The notes: generated by a model from the letters alone, not told the origin. A stretch of 64,000 nucleotides of DNA from an uncultured Alistipes sp. (GCA_937911745.1 CALDPX010000072.1:1-64000), one strand, 5' to 3'; counted from the first letter of the stretch, positions 49,953 through 57,555 are shown. Program-made: numbers and translations.

Positions 49953-50024
49953 TTTTTTCGTCTAAAATGCTCACGCTCGGCATATAAAACAAGTTTTATC
50001 TGCCCTCGCTTAATCGCATTTGCG
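49940..50024 (+). repeat. Family B element, copy 3 (overlaps lolD stop)
   Basis: Stem 1 GACGAAAAAA (49940-49949) and TTTTTTCGTC (49953-49962) have the lolD stop TGA as loop. TAAAATGCTCACGCTC, the 26-base hairpin 49979-50004 (ATAAAAC-AA-GTTTTAT inside GGCA/TGCC) and CTCGCTTAATCGCATTTGC follow. Stem 1 has a T-run in the right place to terminate lolD transcription. Confidence 0.88.
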
Positions 50025-50046
50025 AGAGTTGAAAGTTTTCCGAAGT

Positions 50047-50072
50047 AATTTTGAATTTTGAATTTTGAACCC
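50047..50072 (+). repeat. TTGAATTTTGAATTTTGAA repeat carrying a start codon
   Basis: Family E variant of 8-base TTGAATTT units. The last TTG (50065) is the apparent start codon of the next gene. Confidence 0.75.
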
Positions 50073-50829
50073 TGAATTAAAAGAACTGCTCGAAGAGTTG
50101 TGGCTACGCTACGACAATCCCGATTTTATCGAGCCCGACCCCATATCCATACCCCACTCGTTCTCTTCGCAAAAGGATTGCGAGGTGAGTGGCTTTTTGG
50201 CTGCCACCATTGCGTGGGGCAACCGCAAAGCAATAGTCAAGAGTGCCAATCGTATGATGGACTACTTAGACCGCCGCCCCTACGATTTTATCGTGGGTGC
50301 ATCGGAGGGCGAGATGGAGGCACTGAGGGGTTACGTTCACCGCACCTTCAATGGCGAAGACCTCGTGTGCTTCGTGGAGGCTCTGAGGCGTATCTGCCGC
50401 ACCTATGGCTCGCTTGGCGAATGGTTCGAGGGTGCGTGGGAGCGCACGGGCGATATGCGCAAGGTGCTTGCCGAGTTCCGCCACGAGTTTTTCGACTTTC
50501 CCCACCCTGGGCGTAGCGAGAAACACCTCTCGTCAATCGCCAAAGGAGCGGCTTGCAAAAGGCTCAATATGTACCTTAGGTGGATGGTGCGCCAAGACTC
50601 TCACGGGGTTGATTTCGGCTTCTGGAAACGCATTCCCGCCTCGGCTCTCTACCTACCTTTGGACCTCCACTCGGGCAACATCTCGCGCGAGTTGGGCATC
50701 CTCACACGCAAGCAGAACGACTGGAAGGCTGTGGAGGAGGTAATGACGCACCTCAGGGAGGCAGACCCTACCGACCCCGTAAAGTATGACTACGCACTCT
50801 TTGGCGTAGGCATAAACAAGGGGTTATGA
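50065..50829 (+). CDS. TIGR02757 family protein
   Basis: 254 residues matching the TIGR02757 family of Bacteroidetes and relatives: KDCEVSGFLAATIAWGNRKA, then FFDFPHPGRSEKHLSSIAKG and RLNMYLRWMVRQDSHGVDFG. The pattern of helices and the DLHSGNISRELGI segment resemble HhH-GPD-like folds, but activity is not established. No ATG precedes the conserved region: an in-frame TGA lies two codons upstream and the first start is TTG at 50065, inside a TTGAATTT repeat. Translation initiation here seems to have been captured by the repeat. Confidence 0.82.
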   Translation: MNPELKELLEELWLRYDNPDFIEPDPISIPHSFSSQKDCEVSGFLAATIAWGNRKAIVKSANRMMDYLDRRPYDFIVGASEGEMEALRGYVHRTFNGEDLVCFVEALRRICRTYGSLGEWFEGAWERTGDMRKVLAEFRHEFFDFPHPGRSEKHLSSIAKGAACKRLNMYLRWMVRQDSHGVDFGFWKRIPASALYLPLDLHSGNISRELGILTRKQNDWKAVEEVMTHLREADPTDPVKYDYALFGVGINKGL

Positions 50830-50861
50830 ATTGAGAATTGAGAATTGAGAATTGAGAATTG
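50827..50861. repeat. Family E repeat (AATTGAG)
   Basis: Five AATTGAGA units start within the TGA stop codon of the TIGR02757 gene and lead into family B copy 4. Confidence 0.75.
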
Positions 50862-50945
50862 AGGCAAATCGCGAGTCGAGCGAGAGCAGAGGCTGCTTGC
50901 ACGCCATACTGAGCGGGAGCATTTTAGAGCACGCGAAGCGCGGTC
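50862..50945 (-). repeat. Family B element, copy 4, reverse orientation
   Basis: Reverse complement reads GACCGCGCTTCGCGTGCTC (stem 1, imperfect), TAAAATGCTCCCGCTC, a 26-base hairpin (50885-50910) with changed outer pairs AGTA/TGCT and a GTGC-AA-GCAG tip, then CTCGCTCGACTCGCGATTTGC. Confidence 0.8.
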
Positions 50946-50990
50946 AATTGATAATTCCCATATCTCTCATAACTCCCATTTTTCCCATTA

Positions 50991-51021
50991 GCCTTAGGAC
51001 TATTGACGTTAGACGTTAGAC
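50991..51021 (+). repeat. Family C repeat
   Basis: GCCTTAGGACTATTGACGTT followed by AGACGTTAGAC, 11 bases before the trmN6 start. No adjacent inverted repeat is visible here. Confidence 0.85.
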
Positions 51022-51032
51022 AAGAAAAGAAT

Positions 51033-51746
51033 ATGTCACGCGACTTCACATTCAAGAGATTTTCCGTCAGCCAGATGCGCTCGGCGATGAAGGTGGGCAC
51101 CGATGGGGTGCTGCTGGGGGCGTGGGCTCATTTCACACCCGAACATAGGCGCATACTCGATGTGGGTACGGGAACGGGGCTTATTGCACTTATGGCGGCA
51201 CAGCGCACCGAGGAGTGGGATGCCGAGGTGGTGGCTGTGGAGATTGACGCCCCGAGTGCCGAGGACGCAAGGGAGAATTTTGCGCACTCGGAGTGGACCG
51301 AAAGGTTGTCGCTTGTGGAGTGTGCCATTCAGGAGTTCTGCCCCGAAGAGAGGTTCGATCACATAATATCCAACCCGCCCTACTTTGTGGATTCGCTACT
51401 CTCGCCCGATGCCTCGCGCACCGCAGCACGACATACCACCTCGCTCACTTTCGAGGAGTTGGCTCGCTCGGCGGCACGACTGCTAAACCCTAAGGGGGCA
51501 CTGAGCCTTGTGCTACCCTACGATGCGGTGGGCGATATTACTCTTGCGGCTGCTCGCGCAGGATTGTTCCTTGTGCGCAGAGAAGATGTTAGGAGCAAAC
51601 CAACCTCTGCCCCATTGCGCTCACTCTTGGAGTTCGGCTTCGAGCCACGCCCTACCCTGCGCACCGCCCTTACGATACATATTAGCGGTGGCGACTACTC
51701 CGAGGAGTACCGCACCCTCACAAAGGATTTCTATCTAAAATTTTAG
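51033..51746 (+). CDS. trmN6: tRNA1(Val) (adenine-37-N6)-methyltransferase TrmN6-like
   Basis: 237 residues from ATG at 51033. SAM-dependent methyltransferase: motif I ILDVGTGTGLIALMAAQR, acidic SAM contact VVAVEID, and the amino-methyltransferase catalytic motif NPPYF. The start FTFKRFSVSQMRSAMKVGTD, then GVLLGAW, is typical of TrmN6/YfiC, which modifies A37 of tRNA1-Val. Other N6-adenine substrates are possible. The last 12 bases of the gene, stop included, form part of a perfect 24-base palindrome. Confidence 0.88.
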   Translation: MSRDFTFKRFSVSQMRSAMKVGTDGVLLGAWAHFTPEHRRILDVGTGTGLIALMAAQRTEEWDAEVVAVEIDAPSAEDARENFAHSEWTERLSLVECAIQEFCPEERFDHIISNPPYFVDSLLSPDASRTAARHTTSLTFEELARSAARLLNPKGALSLVLPYDAVGDITLAAARAGLFLVRREDVRSKPTSAPLRSLLEFGFEPRPTLRTALTIHISGGDYSEEYRTLTKDFYLKF

Positions 51747-51783
51747 AGAGTGTTTGAAATTCAAACACTCTCTAAAATTTTAG
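51735..51783 (+). terminator. Perfect inverted repeat made from the trmN6 3' end
   Basis: Arms 51735-51758 and 51760-51783 are complementary over 24 bases with one central base. The left arm includes the last codons and the TAG stop (51744-51746). Family C begins at 51784, the next base. Confidence 0.75.
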
Positions 51784-51849
51784 GTCTAACGTCTAACGCC
51801 AATAGTCCTAAGGCTTATAAGACTTATAGGACTTATAGGACTTATAGGA
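51784..51849 (-). repeat. Family C repeat, reverse, long copy
   Basis: GTCTAACGTCTAACGCCAAT, AGTCCTAAGGCTTATAAG and three GACTTATAG units. It directly follows the mirrored trmN6 end. Confidence 0.85.
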
Positions 51850-51930
51850 GTGATGAGATATTTATCTCATTTCTCCCATCCGCTCAAACCTCACGGGTAT
51901 CTTTTTTAATACCCGCGAAGTAGGTGGACT

Positions 51931-51987
51931 TTGAATTTTGAATTTTGAATTTTGAATTTTGAATTCTCAATTCTCAATTCTCAATTT
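51931..51987. repeat. Family E array, two variants back to back
   Basis: Five TTGAATTT units switch to three AATTCTC units. The array begins at the base after the YfcE-like stop codon (51988-51990). Confidence 0.8.
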
Positions 51988-52482
51988 TCAGTGCCTCTGT
52001 CGTTCCCAGACTTCGAGGTCTTTTGGGGTGCCGTCTTCGAGGGTAAAGCGCACAGCAGTGCGCACCGAGTGGAATCCATTGCAGCCTGCCGCTCCGGGGT
52101 TGATGTTGAGCACTCCAAGACGTTTGTCGTAGCCCACCTTTAAGATATGGCTATGACCGCAGACAAAAATGGTGGGGCGCAAGGAGCAAATCTTGGCATA
52201 CACCTCCCTAAGGTAGCGACCGCCATAGAAGCCTATATGTGTCATAAGGATGCGGACACCCTCCCGCTCGAAGCACTGCCATTCGGGATAGGTAAGCCTC
52301 ATTCGGTAGTCGTCAATGTTGCCATAGACCGCCACCACACTCTTGCCGAGCGAGCGCAAAGCCTCGGCGCACTCCTCGCTACCGATGTCACCCGCACACC
52401 ACACCTCATCGACCTCCGAGAGAAATTCCCTCAGTGGCGCGTCCAAAGTGCCGTGCAGGTCGGATATGATTCCTATACGCAA
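51988..52482 (-). CDS. YfcE/MJ0936-family metallophosphoesterase
   Basis: 164-residue calcineurin-like phosphoesterase. Metal ligands are visible in order: SDLHGT (Asp8, His10), GDIGS, YGNIDD, a single His in LMTHIGF and CGHSHI. Length matches the small YfcE-type bacterial phosphodiesterases, whose natural substrates are mostly unknown. The start is TTG at 52482, since an in-frame stop lies close upstream and no ATG is available. It lies 18 bases after the DUF3127 gene, and a family E array starts immediately after its stop. Confidence 0.88.
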   Translation of the reverse strand: MRIGIISDLHGTLDAPLREFLSEVDEVWCAGDIGSEECAEALRSLGKSVVAVYGNIDDYRMRLTYPEWQCFEREGVRILMTHIGFYGGRYLREVYAKICSLRPTIFVCGHSHILKVGYDKRLGVLNINPGAAGCNGFHSVRTAVRFTLEDGTPKDLEVWERQRH

Positions 52483-52500
52483 AATTTTGAACTCAAAAAT

Positions 52501-52860
52501 TTAGAAAGGCATATCATCTATGGGCATACCCGAGTACGAGGGTTCCTCGGTGGGCATAGGGGGCATATCGGCTATGGGAGCAGAAGCCTCGGGTTGCTTG
52601 CGGGCGAGTTTCCAAGCCCTTGCCTCGGTATACCATCTGCCATTATACTCCCTCGATTCGAGGTTGATGGACACCTCAACATGTTCGCCAGGTGTGAGAG
52701 CCGCAGCCTCCTGAGCCTTATCGCCCCAAAAACCTACGCACAACTTGCGGTTGAACTCATCGGGCAACTCAAAAACCACCTCTTGTTTTGTCCACTCGCC
52801 GCGTGCACTCGTGCCCTTAACTACGGGCAGCACCTTATAAACCAATCCTACAAATTCCAT
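52501..52860 (-). CDS. DUF3127 protein (OB-fold-like)
   Basis: 119 residues. The conserved start GLVYKVLPVVKGTSARGEW, then TKQEVVFEL, and the later EHVEVSINLESREYNGRWY define DUF3127, common in Bacteroidetes. The tail is Pro/Met/Asp-rich (DMPPMPTEEPSYSGMPIDDM) and ends in DDMPF, resembling the acidic tip of SSB proteins that recruits partners. An OB-fold nucleic-acid role is inference. It may be co-transcribed with the downstream YfcE-like gene. Confidence 0.85.
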   Translation of the reverse strand: MEFVGLVYKVLPVVKGTSARGEWTKQEVVFELPDEFNRKLCVGFWGDKAQEAAALTPGEHVEVSINLESREYNGRWYTEARAWKLARKQPEASAPIADMPPMPTEEPSYSGMPIDDMPF

Positions 52861-52890
52861 TCTGCAAAAAACTTTTTGTATTTTTATTCT

Positions 52891-54048
52891 TTAATGTTTG
52901 ATTATTCGTTGTTTCTCCTCGCCCACGAGCGATAGTTTCTTCTCCACGCCTGCGTTATAGTTGCCCAAAGTGCCATCGGCGTGTATTACTCTATGGCAGG
53001 GTATAAGTATCGCCACAGGGTTGGCACTCACAGCATTACCCACCGAGCGGTACGCCTTCGTATAGCCCGTTGTGGCAGCAATGTCGGCATAGGATACCGT
53101 TATGCCATAGGGCACCCTCAGTACCTCTCGCCACACCTTACGCTCGAAGGGCGTACCCTCCAAATAGAGCGTCAGCGAACTCTCGCCCTTACCCTCAATA
53201 ATTTTTACCATAGCCTTATGCGAAGCCTCTACGCGCTCTTCCAAGCGGGCTCCACGCATCTCGGCACGCAGTTCGTCCAAAACCTCCTCCCTCTCATCAG
53301 CAAATGCCACACGGCACACGCCCTTACTACTCGAAGCAATAAGCAAGTCGCCATAGGAGGTCTTGTGGAATGAGTAGCATATCCTCTTGTCCTTCATACG
53401 CTGGAAGCCAAGCGGACGGATGGTTATCTCGGTACTCTTGCGGGGTAGAGAATTGCCGTATGCCCACAGGTAGAGCGATGCCACCGAGCAGTAGGGCGAA
53501 AAGAGCCTGCGATAGTGCTCCATACGCCTCGGAGTTAGTTTGTGCTCGCCATAGAGGGTGGCGATGGCACGCCTCAGTATGAGGTCGCCCGAAGAGAGAA
53601 TGTTCTCCCTGCCAAGCGAGAACATCAAGAGCATCTCCGCACTCCACACCCCTACTCCATCGAGCGTTATGAGTTTGCGAATAGCCTGCTTATCGCTGAG
53701 ACTACGGAGTTTATCTTCGCCAAACTCGCCCTCGGCAAACCTTCTTGCAGCACCGACAATCCAGCGAGCCTTGCGAAGGGGTAGTCCCACACTTTGCAGT
53801 CCCTCCTCGCCCAGCGCAACAATAGCCTCAGGAGCAACCTCTCCCGCACTTCTCACAATGCGTTCATAGGTGCGCTCAGCAACCGAGGTAGCAATCTGCT
53901 GGCTTACGATATTTCTCACAAGTGTGGGAAAGAGTGGCAAGTCGGTCTGGCGTTCGATATATCCGAAACGCTCCACGAGTTGAGCCATACGCTGGTCGGC
54001 AGCAGCCAGATGCTGCACCTTGTCGATAAAAGGAAAAAGTGAGTTCAT
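52891..54048 (-). CDS. Fusion of AlkA-like DNA glycosylase and O6-methylguanine methyltransferase
   Basis: 385 residues with two repair domains. Residues 1-200 form a HhH-GPD glycosylase: hairpin TLDGVGVWSAEMLLMF (128-143) and catalytic Asp155 in ILSSGDLILRRA. Residues about 220-385 form an Ogt/AdaB domain with acceptor Cys351 in AILIPCHRVIHADG and the preceding GNAVSANP. One protein would thus excise alkylated bases and directly reverse O6-alkylguanine. There is no AraC or Ada N-terminal regulatory domain. Transcribed divergently from the lytM gene from a symmetric palindromic promoter. Confidence 0.92.
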   Translation of the reverse strand: MNSLFPFIDKVQHLAAADQRMAQLVERFGYIERQTDLPLFPTLVRNIVSQQIATSVAERTYERIVRSAGEVAPEAIVALGEEGLQSVGLPLRKARWIVGAARRFAEGEFGEDKLRSLSDKQAIRKLITLDGVGVWSAEMLLMFSLGRENILSSGDLILRRAIATLYGEHKLTPRRMEHYRRLFSPYCSVASLYLWAYGNSLPRKSTEITIRPLGFQRMKDKRICYSFHKTSYGDLLIASSSKGVCRVAFADEREEVLDELRAEMRGARLEERVEASHKAMVKIIEGKGESSLTLYLEGTPFERKVWREVLRVPYGITVSYADIAATTGYTKAYRSVGNAVSANPVAILIPCHRVIHADGTLGNYNAGVEKKLSLVGEEKQRIIKH

Positions 54049-54071
54049 AGCCCGAGCGAGTTAGTTGCCTT

Positions 54072-54122
54072 ACAAAGGTAGTAATTTTCGGTTGAAATTC
54101 AATCGAAAATTACTACCTTTGT
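54072..54122. promoter_or_regulatory. Mirror-symmetric divergent promoter (alkA-ogt / lytM)
   Basis: A 51-base palindrome centred at 54097 has 24 of 25 paired positions. Each strand carries TTG, a 19-base spacer and TACCTTTG: plus strand 54092-54094 and 54114-54121; minus strand 54100-54102 and 54073-54080. The two promoters are exact mirrors and their -33 elements overlap, so polymerases should compete. Confidence 0.8.
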
Positions 54123-54148
54123 TCGATAATTAAAAACACAACAGCAGA

Positions 54149-55009
54149 ATGGCAAACGGCAACCTAAGATATATGCTCCGAAACCTCGGCAAGCGTCATC
54201 GCATAAGCATTACGGATGAGGCGGGCAAAGAGGTGTGGTATTCGTTCTCGACGGCACTCAAAACTCTTCTCTACTCGCTCTTGGCGGTAGTTGTAGTCTT
54301 TGTGGCTTCGCTCTTGGTGGCAGCCTACACCAAAGTACTCGACATTGTTCCTGGGTATGATGGCATAACCTCGCGCGAGAGGATGATTGAGAACATCATA
54401 CGCCTCGACTCGCTCGAAAGAGAACTTGGCTATATGCAGGTCTATGCCGAGAATGTGGCTCAGATTATGGAGGGACGCTCGCCCGTTGTTCGCACCCTCT
54501 CACCCACCTCCGAGGATAAAATAACATCAAACAAAGAGGTGGTAACACCCTCCGAACTCGACTCACTGTTGAGAGAAGAGTTGGAGGGCAAAGGGCGTTA
54601 TGGACTCAACACCCGCCCCGAACGTCAGAAGATTACCAATGCCGAGATACTGCGCCCCGTAGAGGCTAAGGTTGTGGAGGCTTTTGCCCCCGCCTCGGGT
54701 CGCTATGGCACAAGGCTCGCAGTGGAGAATATCCAGCAGGTGTGCGCCGTTCAGGAGGGTACGGTGGTACTCACAACCCTCGAACCCGAGGGCTACACCA
54801 TCCAAATTCAGCACTCCTCCAACTTCCTCTCCACCTATCGAGGACTCGGACAAGCCCACAAACAGCAGGGCGAGCGTGTGGAGGCTGGCGAGGCTATTGG
54901 CTCAACGTGGATGGAGGAGAGTGGCGACTCGCAAGCCACGGCAGAGATGGAAATACAGTTTTGGTTTGACGGCAATGCCGTAGACCCCGAAAATTATATC
55001 AGGTTTTAG
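54149..55009 (+). CDS. M23/LytM-family protein, catalytically degenerate
   Basis: 286 residues. A cytoplasmic stretch precedes one membrane segment (LLYSLLAVVVVFVASLLVAA, about 49-68) and a helical periplasmic region (IIRLDSLERELGYMQVYAEN). The LytM-like domain covers about 170-286. The zinc motifs HxxxD and HxH are missing: the expected positions read GRYGTRLAV and EMEIQFWFD. The protein therefore resembles an EnvC/NlpD-type activator or a structural peptidoglycan factor rather than a hydrolase. It precedes dxr and rseP, a gene order found in other Bacteroidetes. Confidence 0.85.
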   Translation: MANGNLRYMLRNLGKRHRISITDEAGKEVWYSFSTALKTLLYSLLAVVVVFVASLLVAAYTKVLDIVPGYDGITSRERMIENIIRLDSLERELGYMQVYAENVAQIMEGRSPVVRTLSPTSEDKITSNKEVVTPSELDSLLREELEGKGRYGLNTRPERQKITNAEILRPVEAKVVEAFAPASGRYGTRLAVENIQQVCAVQEGTVVLTTLEPEGYTIQIQHSSNFLSTYRGLGQAHKQQGERVEAGEAIGSTWMEESGDSQATAEMEIQFWFDGNAVDPENYIRF

Positions 55010-55017
55010 GTTACACT

Positions 55018-56196
55018 ATGATTAGAAAACAAAGACTTGCACTGCTCGGCTCTACGGGCTCCATAGGCACACAAACGCTCGACATTGTGCGCCGCCGCCC
55101 CGAAGAGTTTGAGGTTACCACCCTCACGGCTGGTTCCCGTTGGGAGAAACTTGTGGAGCAGGCACTCGAATTCAAGCCCGACAGCGTGGTCATAGCCAAC
55201 GAGAAACACTATGAGGCTGTGCGTAATGCCTTGGCTTCGGAACCCATAAAGGTCTATGCAGGTAGCGATGCACTCTCGCAGGTTGTTGAGGGTGGCGAGG
55301 TTGATACGGTTGTCAATGCCCTTGTAGGTTATGCAGGTATGTTGCCTTCGCTGGCGGCAGTGATGGCTTCCAAACGACTTGCACTTGCCAACAAGGAGAG
55401 CCTTGTGGTGGCAGGCGAGCATATTATGCGCGAGGCGGCAGAGCGCAATGTCCCCATCCTGCCCATCGACTCCGAGCACTCGGCAATCTTCCAATGCTTG
55501 GTGGGTGAGACCTCGCCCGTAAGGCGTGTTATCATCACCGCCAGCGGAGGTCCTTTTTTGCGCACCCCTGCCGAAAGGTTGGCAGAGGTCACCGTAGAGC
55601 AGGCATTGGCACACCCCAATTGGACTATGGGTGCAAAGATTACCATCGACTCCTCAACTCTGGTCAACAAGGGCTTTGAGGTCATTGAGGCTAAGTGGCT
55701 TTTTGGCTTAAAGCCCGAACAGATAGACGTTTTGGTTCATCCACAGAGCATTGTGCACTCAATGGTGGAGTTCGATGACGGAGCCATCAAGGCGCAACTC
55801 GGCACTCCCGATATGCACTTACCTATTCAGTATGCTCTGCGTTTCCCCGAGCGTGGCGAGTTGGGCGAGGATAGGCTCTCCTTCGAGAAATTGGCAACGC
55901 TCACCTTCGAAAAACCCGACTTGTTGCGCTTTCCTCTCTTGCAGACCGCCTACGACTGTTTGCGCAAGGGTGGCAATAGTTGTTGTGTGATGAACGGCGC
56001 AAATGAGGTGGCTGTGGCTGCATTTTTGCGTGGCGAGATAAAATATACCGACATTCAGCGCGTTATTATAGGGACTCTCGAAAGAGCTCAATTTGTTGCC
56101 GCTCCCTCGATTGAAGACTATGCAGCCTCCAACGAGGAGTCGCGCCGAATTGCCCACGAGATAATTCAAAATTCAAAATTCAAAATTCAAAATTAA
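55018..56196 (+). CDS. dxr: 1-deoxy-D-xylulose 5-phosphate reductoisomerase
   Basis: 392-residue NADPH enzyme committing to the MEP isoprenoid pathway; target of fosmidomycin. NADPH motif GSTGSIGTQTLDIV (10-23); substrate and metal residues in PIDSEHSAIFQCL, ASGGPFLRTPAE, STLVNKGFEVIEA and VHPQSIVHSMVEF. The last ten or so residues (IIQNSKFKIQN) are translated from an ATTCAAA repeat that also supplies the stop, so the natural C-terminus has been replaced or extended. Eight bases after lytM. Confidence 0.95.
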   Translation: MIRKQRLALLGSTGSIGTQTLDIVRRRPEEFEVTTLTAGSRWEKLVEQALEFKPDSVVIANEKHYEAVRNALASEPIKVYAGSDALSQVVEGGEVDTVVNALVGYAGMLPSLAAVMASKRLALANKESLVVAGEHIMREAAERNVPILPIDSEHSAIFQCLVGETSPVRRVIITASGGPFLRTPAERLAEVTVEQALAHPNWTMGAKITIDSSTLVNKGFEVIEAKWLFGLKPEQIDVLVHPQSIVHSMVEFDDGAIKAQLGTPDMHLPIQYALRFPERGELGEDRLSFEKLATLTFEKPDLLRFPLLQTAYDCLRKGGNSCCVMNGANEVAVAAFLRGEIKYTDIQRVIIGTLERAQFVAAPSIEDYAASNEESRRIAHEIIQNSKFKIQN

Positions 56197-56247
56197 TGCG
56201 CCGCAGGCGCACCATAACTCTCAATTCTCAACTCTTAACTCTCAATT
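56161..56247. repeat. Family E repeats flanking a small GC hairpin; left part is dxr coding
   Basis: Four ATTCAAA units (56163-56195) run through the dxr stop codon, followed by GCGCCGCAGGCGC and then CAATTCTCAACTCTTAACTC. The layout repeats that of the ettA-hisS spacer. Confidence 0.8.
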
Positions 56248-56253
56248 CAGACT

Positions 56254-57555
56254 ATGGATGTAGTAATCAAGATATTGCAGTTTATTTGCTCGTTCACACT
56301 GCTGGTGTTGGTGCACGAGTTGGGACACCTGATGTTTGGTAAACTCTTTGGCGTAAGAGTCGAGGAGTTCCGCATATTCTTCGGCAAGCCTTGGATAAAG
56401 TGGCGCTGGGGCGAGACGGAATACGGTATAGGCTGGTTGCCCTTTGGCGGCTACGCCAAACTTGCGGGTATGGTAGACGAGAGTATGGACACCAAAAACC
56501 TCGCGAGTGAGCCCCAACCCTGGGAGTTCCGCTCCAAACCCGCCTGGCAGAGGCTCATTATCATCCTGGGAGGTGTGATGATGAATGTTGTTATGGCTTT
56601 TGGCATCTATGTGGGCACAAGCCTTGCGTGGGGCGACAAATATATCTCCAACAGCGAAATGCCCTACGGCTATGTGTATAGCGACTACGCCAAGCAGTTG
56701 GGTTTCGAGGATGGCGACAAAATCATCTCCATCGGTGGCGAACCCATAGAGGACTACGCCAAAATATTCTCCGCGCTGCTCATCGAGAACGACAAGACGA
56801 CCATTGTGGAACGTGATGGCGAGAAGGTAACCATCGAGATACCTGTGCAGAGTGTTATGGAACTCTCCGAGCAGACCGACTTCCTTGCGCCCCGAGTACC
56901 CTTCGAGGTGGCAAGCGTTGTGGAAAATATGGGTGCCGCAGCAGCAGGCATAGAGGTTGGCGACAGAGTTATCGGTGTTGATGGCGTGCCTATGAGTTAC
57001 TACGACCAGATAGCACCCGCACTTGCTGCCGCCAAGAGCGACTCGGTGATGCTTACCTTGCTGAGTGGTTGCTTGGCACACGATGTTATGGTGGCTGTCA
57101 ATGCCGAGGGACAGATTGGTGTGGGACTCTCCTCGGAGAGTATTCCCGTCAAGACTCGCACCTACAACTTCTGGCAAGCCATACCTCGCGGTGGAGAGCG
57201 GGTAGTAGAAGAGATGGGCGACTATTGGAAACAGCTGAAAATGATTGTCCAGCCCAAGACAGAGATGTACAAGGCTCTGGGCGGTCCTATATCCATCGGC
57301 GGTATCTTCCCCAATGAGTGGAATTGGCAGAACTTCTGGAAGATTACGGCTCTGCTGTCGGTTATCTTGGCTGTTATGAACGTACTGCCCATTCCCGCAC
57401 TCGATGGTGGTCACGCCCTGTTCATCCTCATTGAGATGATTACAGGTCGTCGCCCGAGCGACAAAGTCCTCATCGTTGCCCAAGCGATAGGTATGGGGCT
57501 GCTATTCCTCTTGATGTTCTATGCGACTTTCAACGATATAGCAAGGTTATTCTAA
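56254..57555 (+). CDS. rseP: RseP-type site-2 zinc metalloprotease
   Basis: 433-residue intramembrane protease. HELGH (His21, Glu22, His25) lies in the first membrane helix and the second zinc motif, NVLPIPALDGGHAL, is near the C-terminus. PDZ-like regions occupy about 125-300. In E. coli RseP cuts anti-sigma-E and clears signal peptides; here the substrates are unknown. It has three to four membrane segments. It forms an operon with lytM and dxr, as in many bacteria where rseP follows dxr. Confidence 0.95.
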   Translation: MDVVIKILQFICSFTLLVLVHELGHLMFGKLFGVRVEEFRIFFGKPWIKWRWGETEYGIGWLPFGGYAKLAGMVDESMDTKNLASEPQPWEFRSKPAWQRLIIILGGVMMNVVMAFGIYVGTSLAWGDKYISNSEMPYGYVYSDYAKQLGFEDGDKIISIGGEPIEDYAKIFSALLIENDKTTIVERDGEKVTIEIPVQSVMELSEQTDFLAPRVPFEVASVVENMGAAAAGIEVGDRVIGVDGVPMSYYDQIAPALAAAKSDSVMLTLLSGCLAHDVMVAVNAEGQIGVGLSSESIPVKTRTYNFWQAIPRGGERVVEEMGDYWKQLKMIVQPKTEMYKALGGPISIGGIFPNEWNWQNFWKITALLSVILAVMNVLPIPALDGGHALFILIEMITGRRPSDKVLIVAQAIGMGLLFLLMFYATFNDIARLF

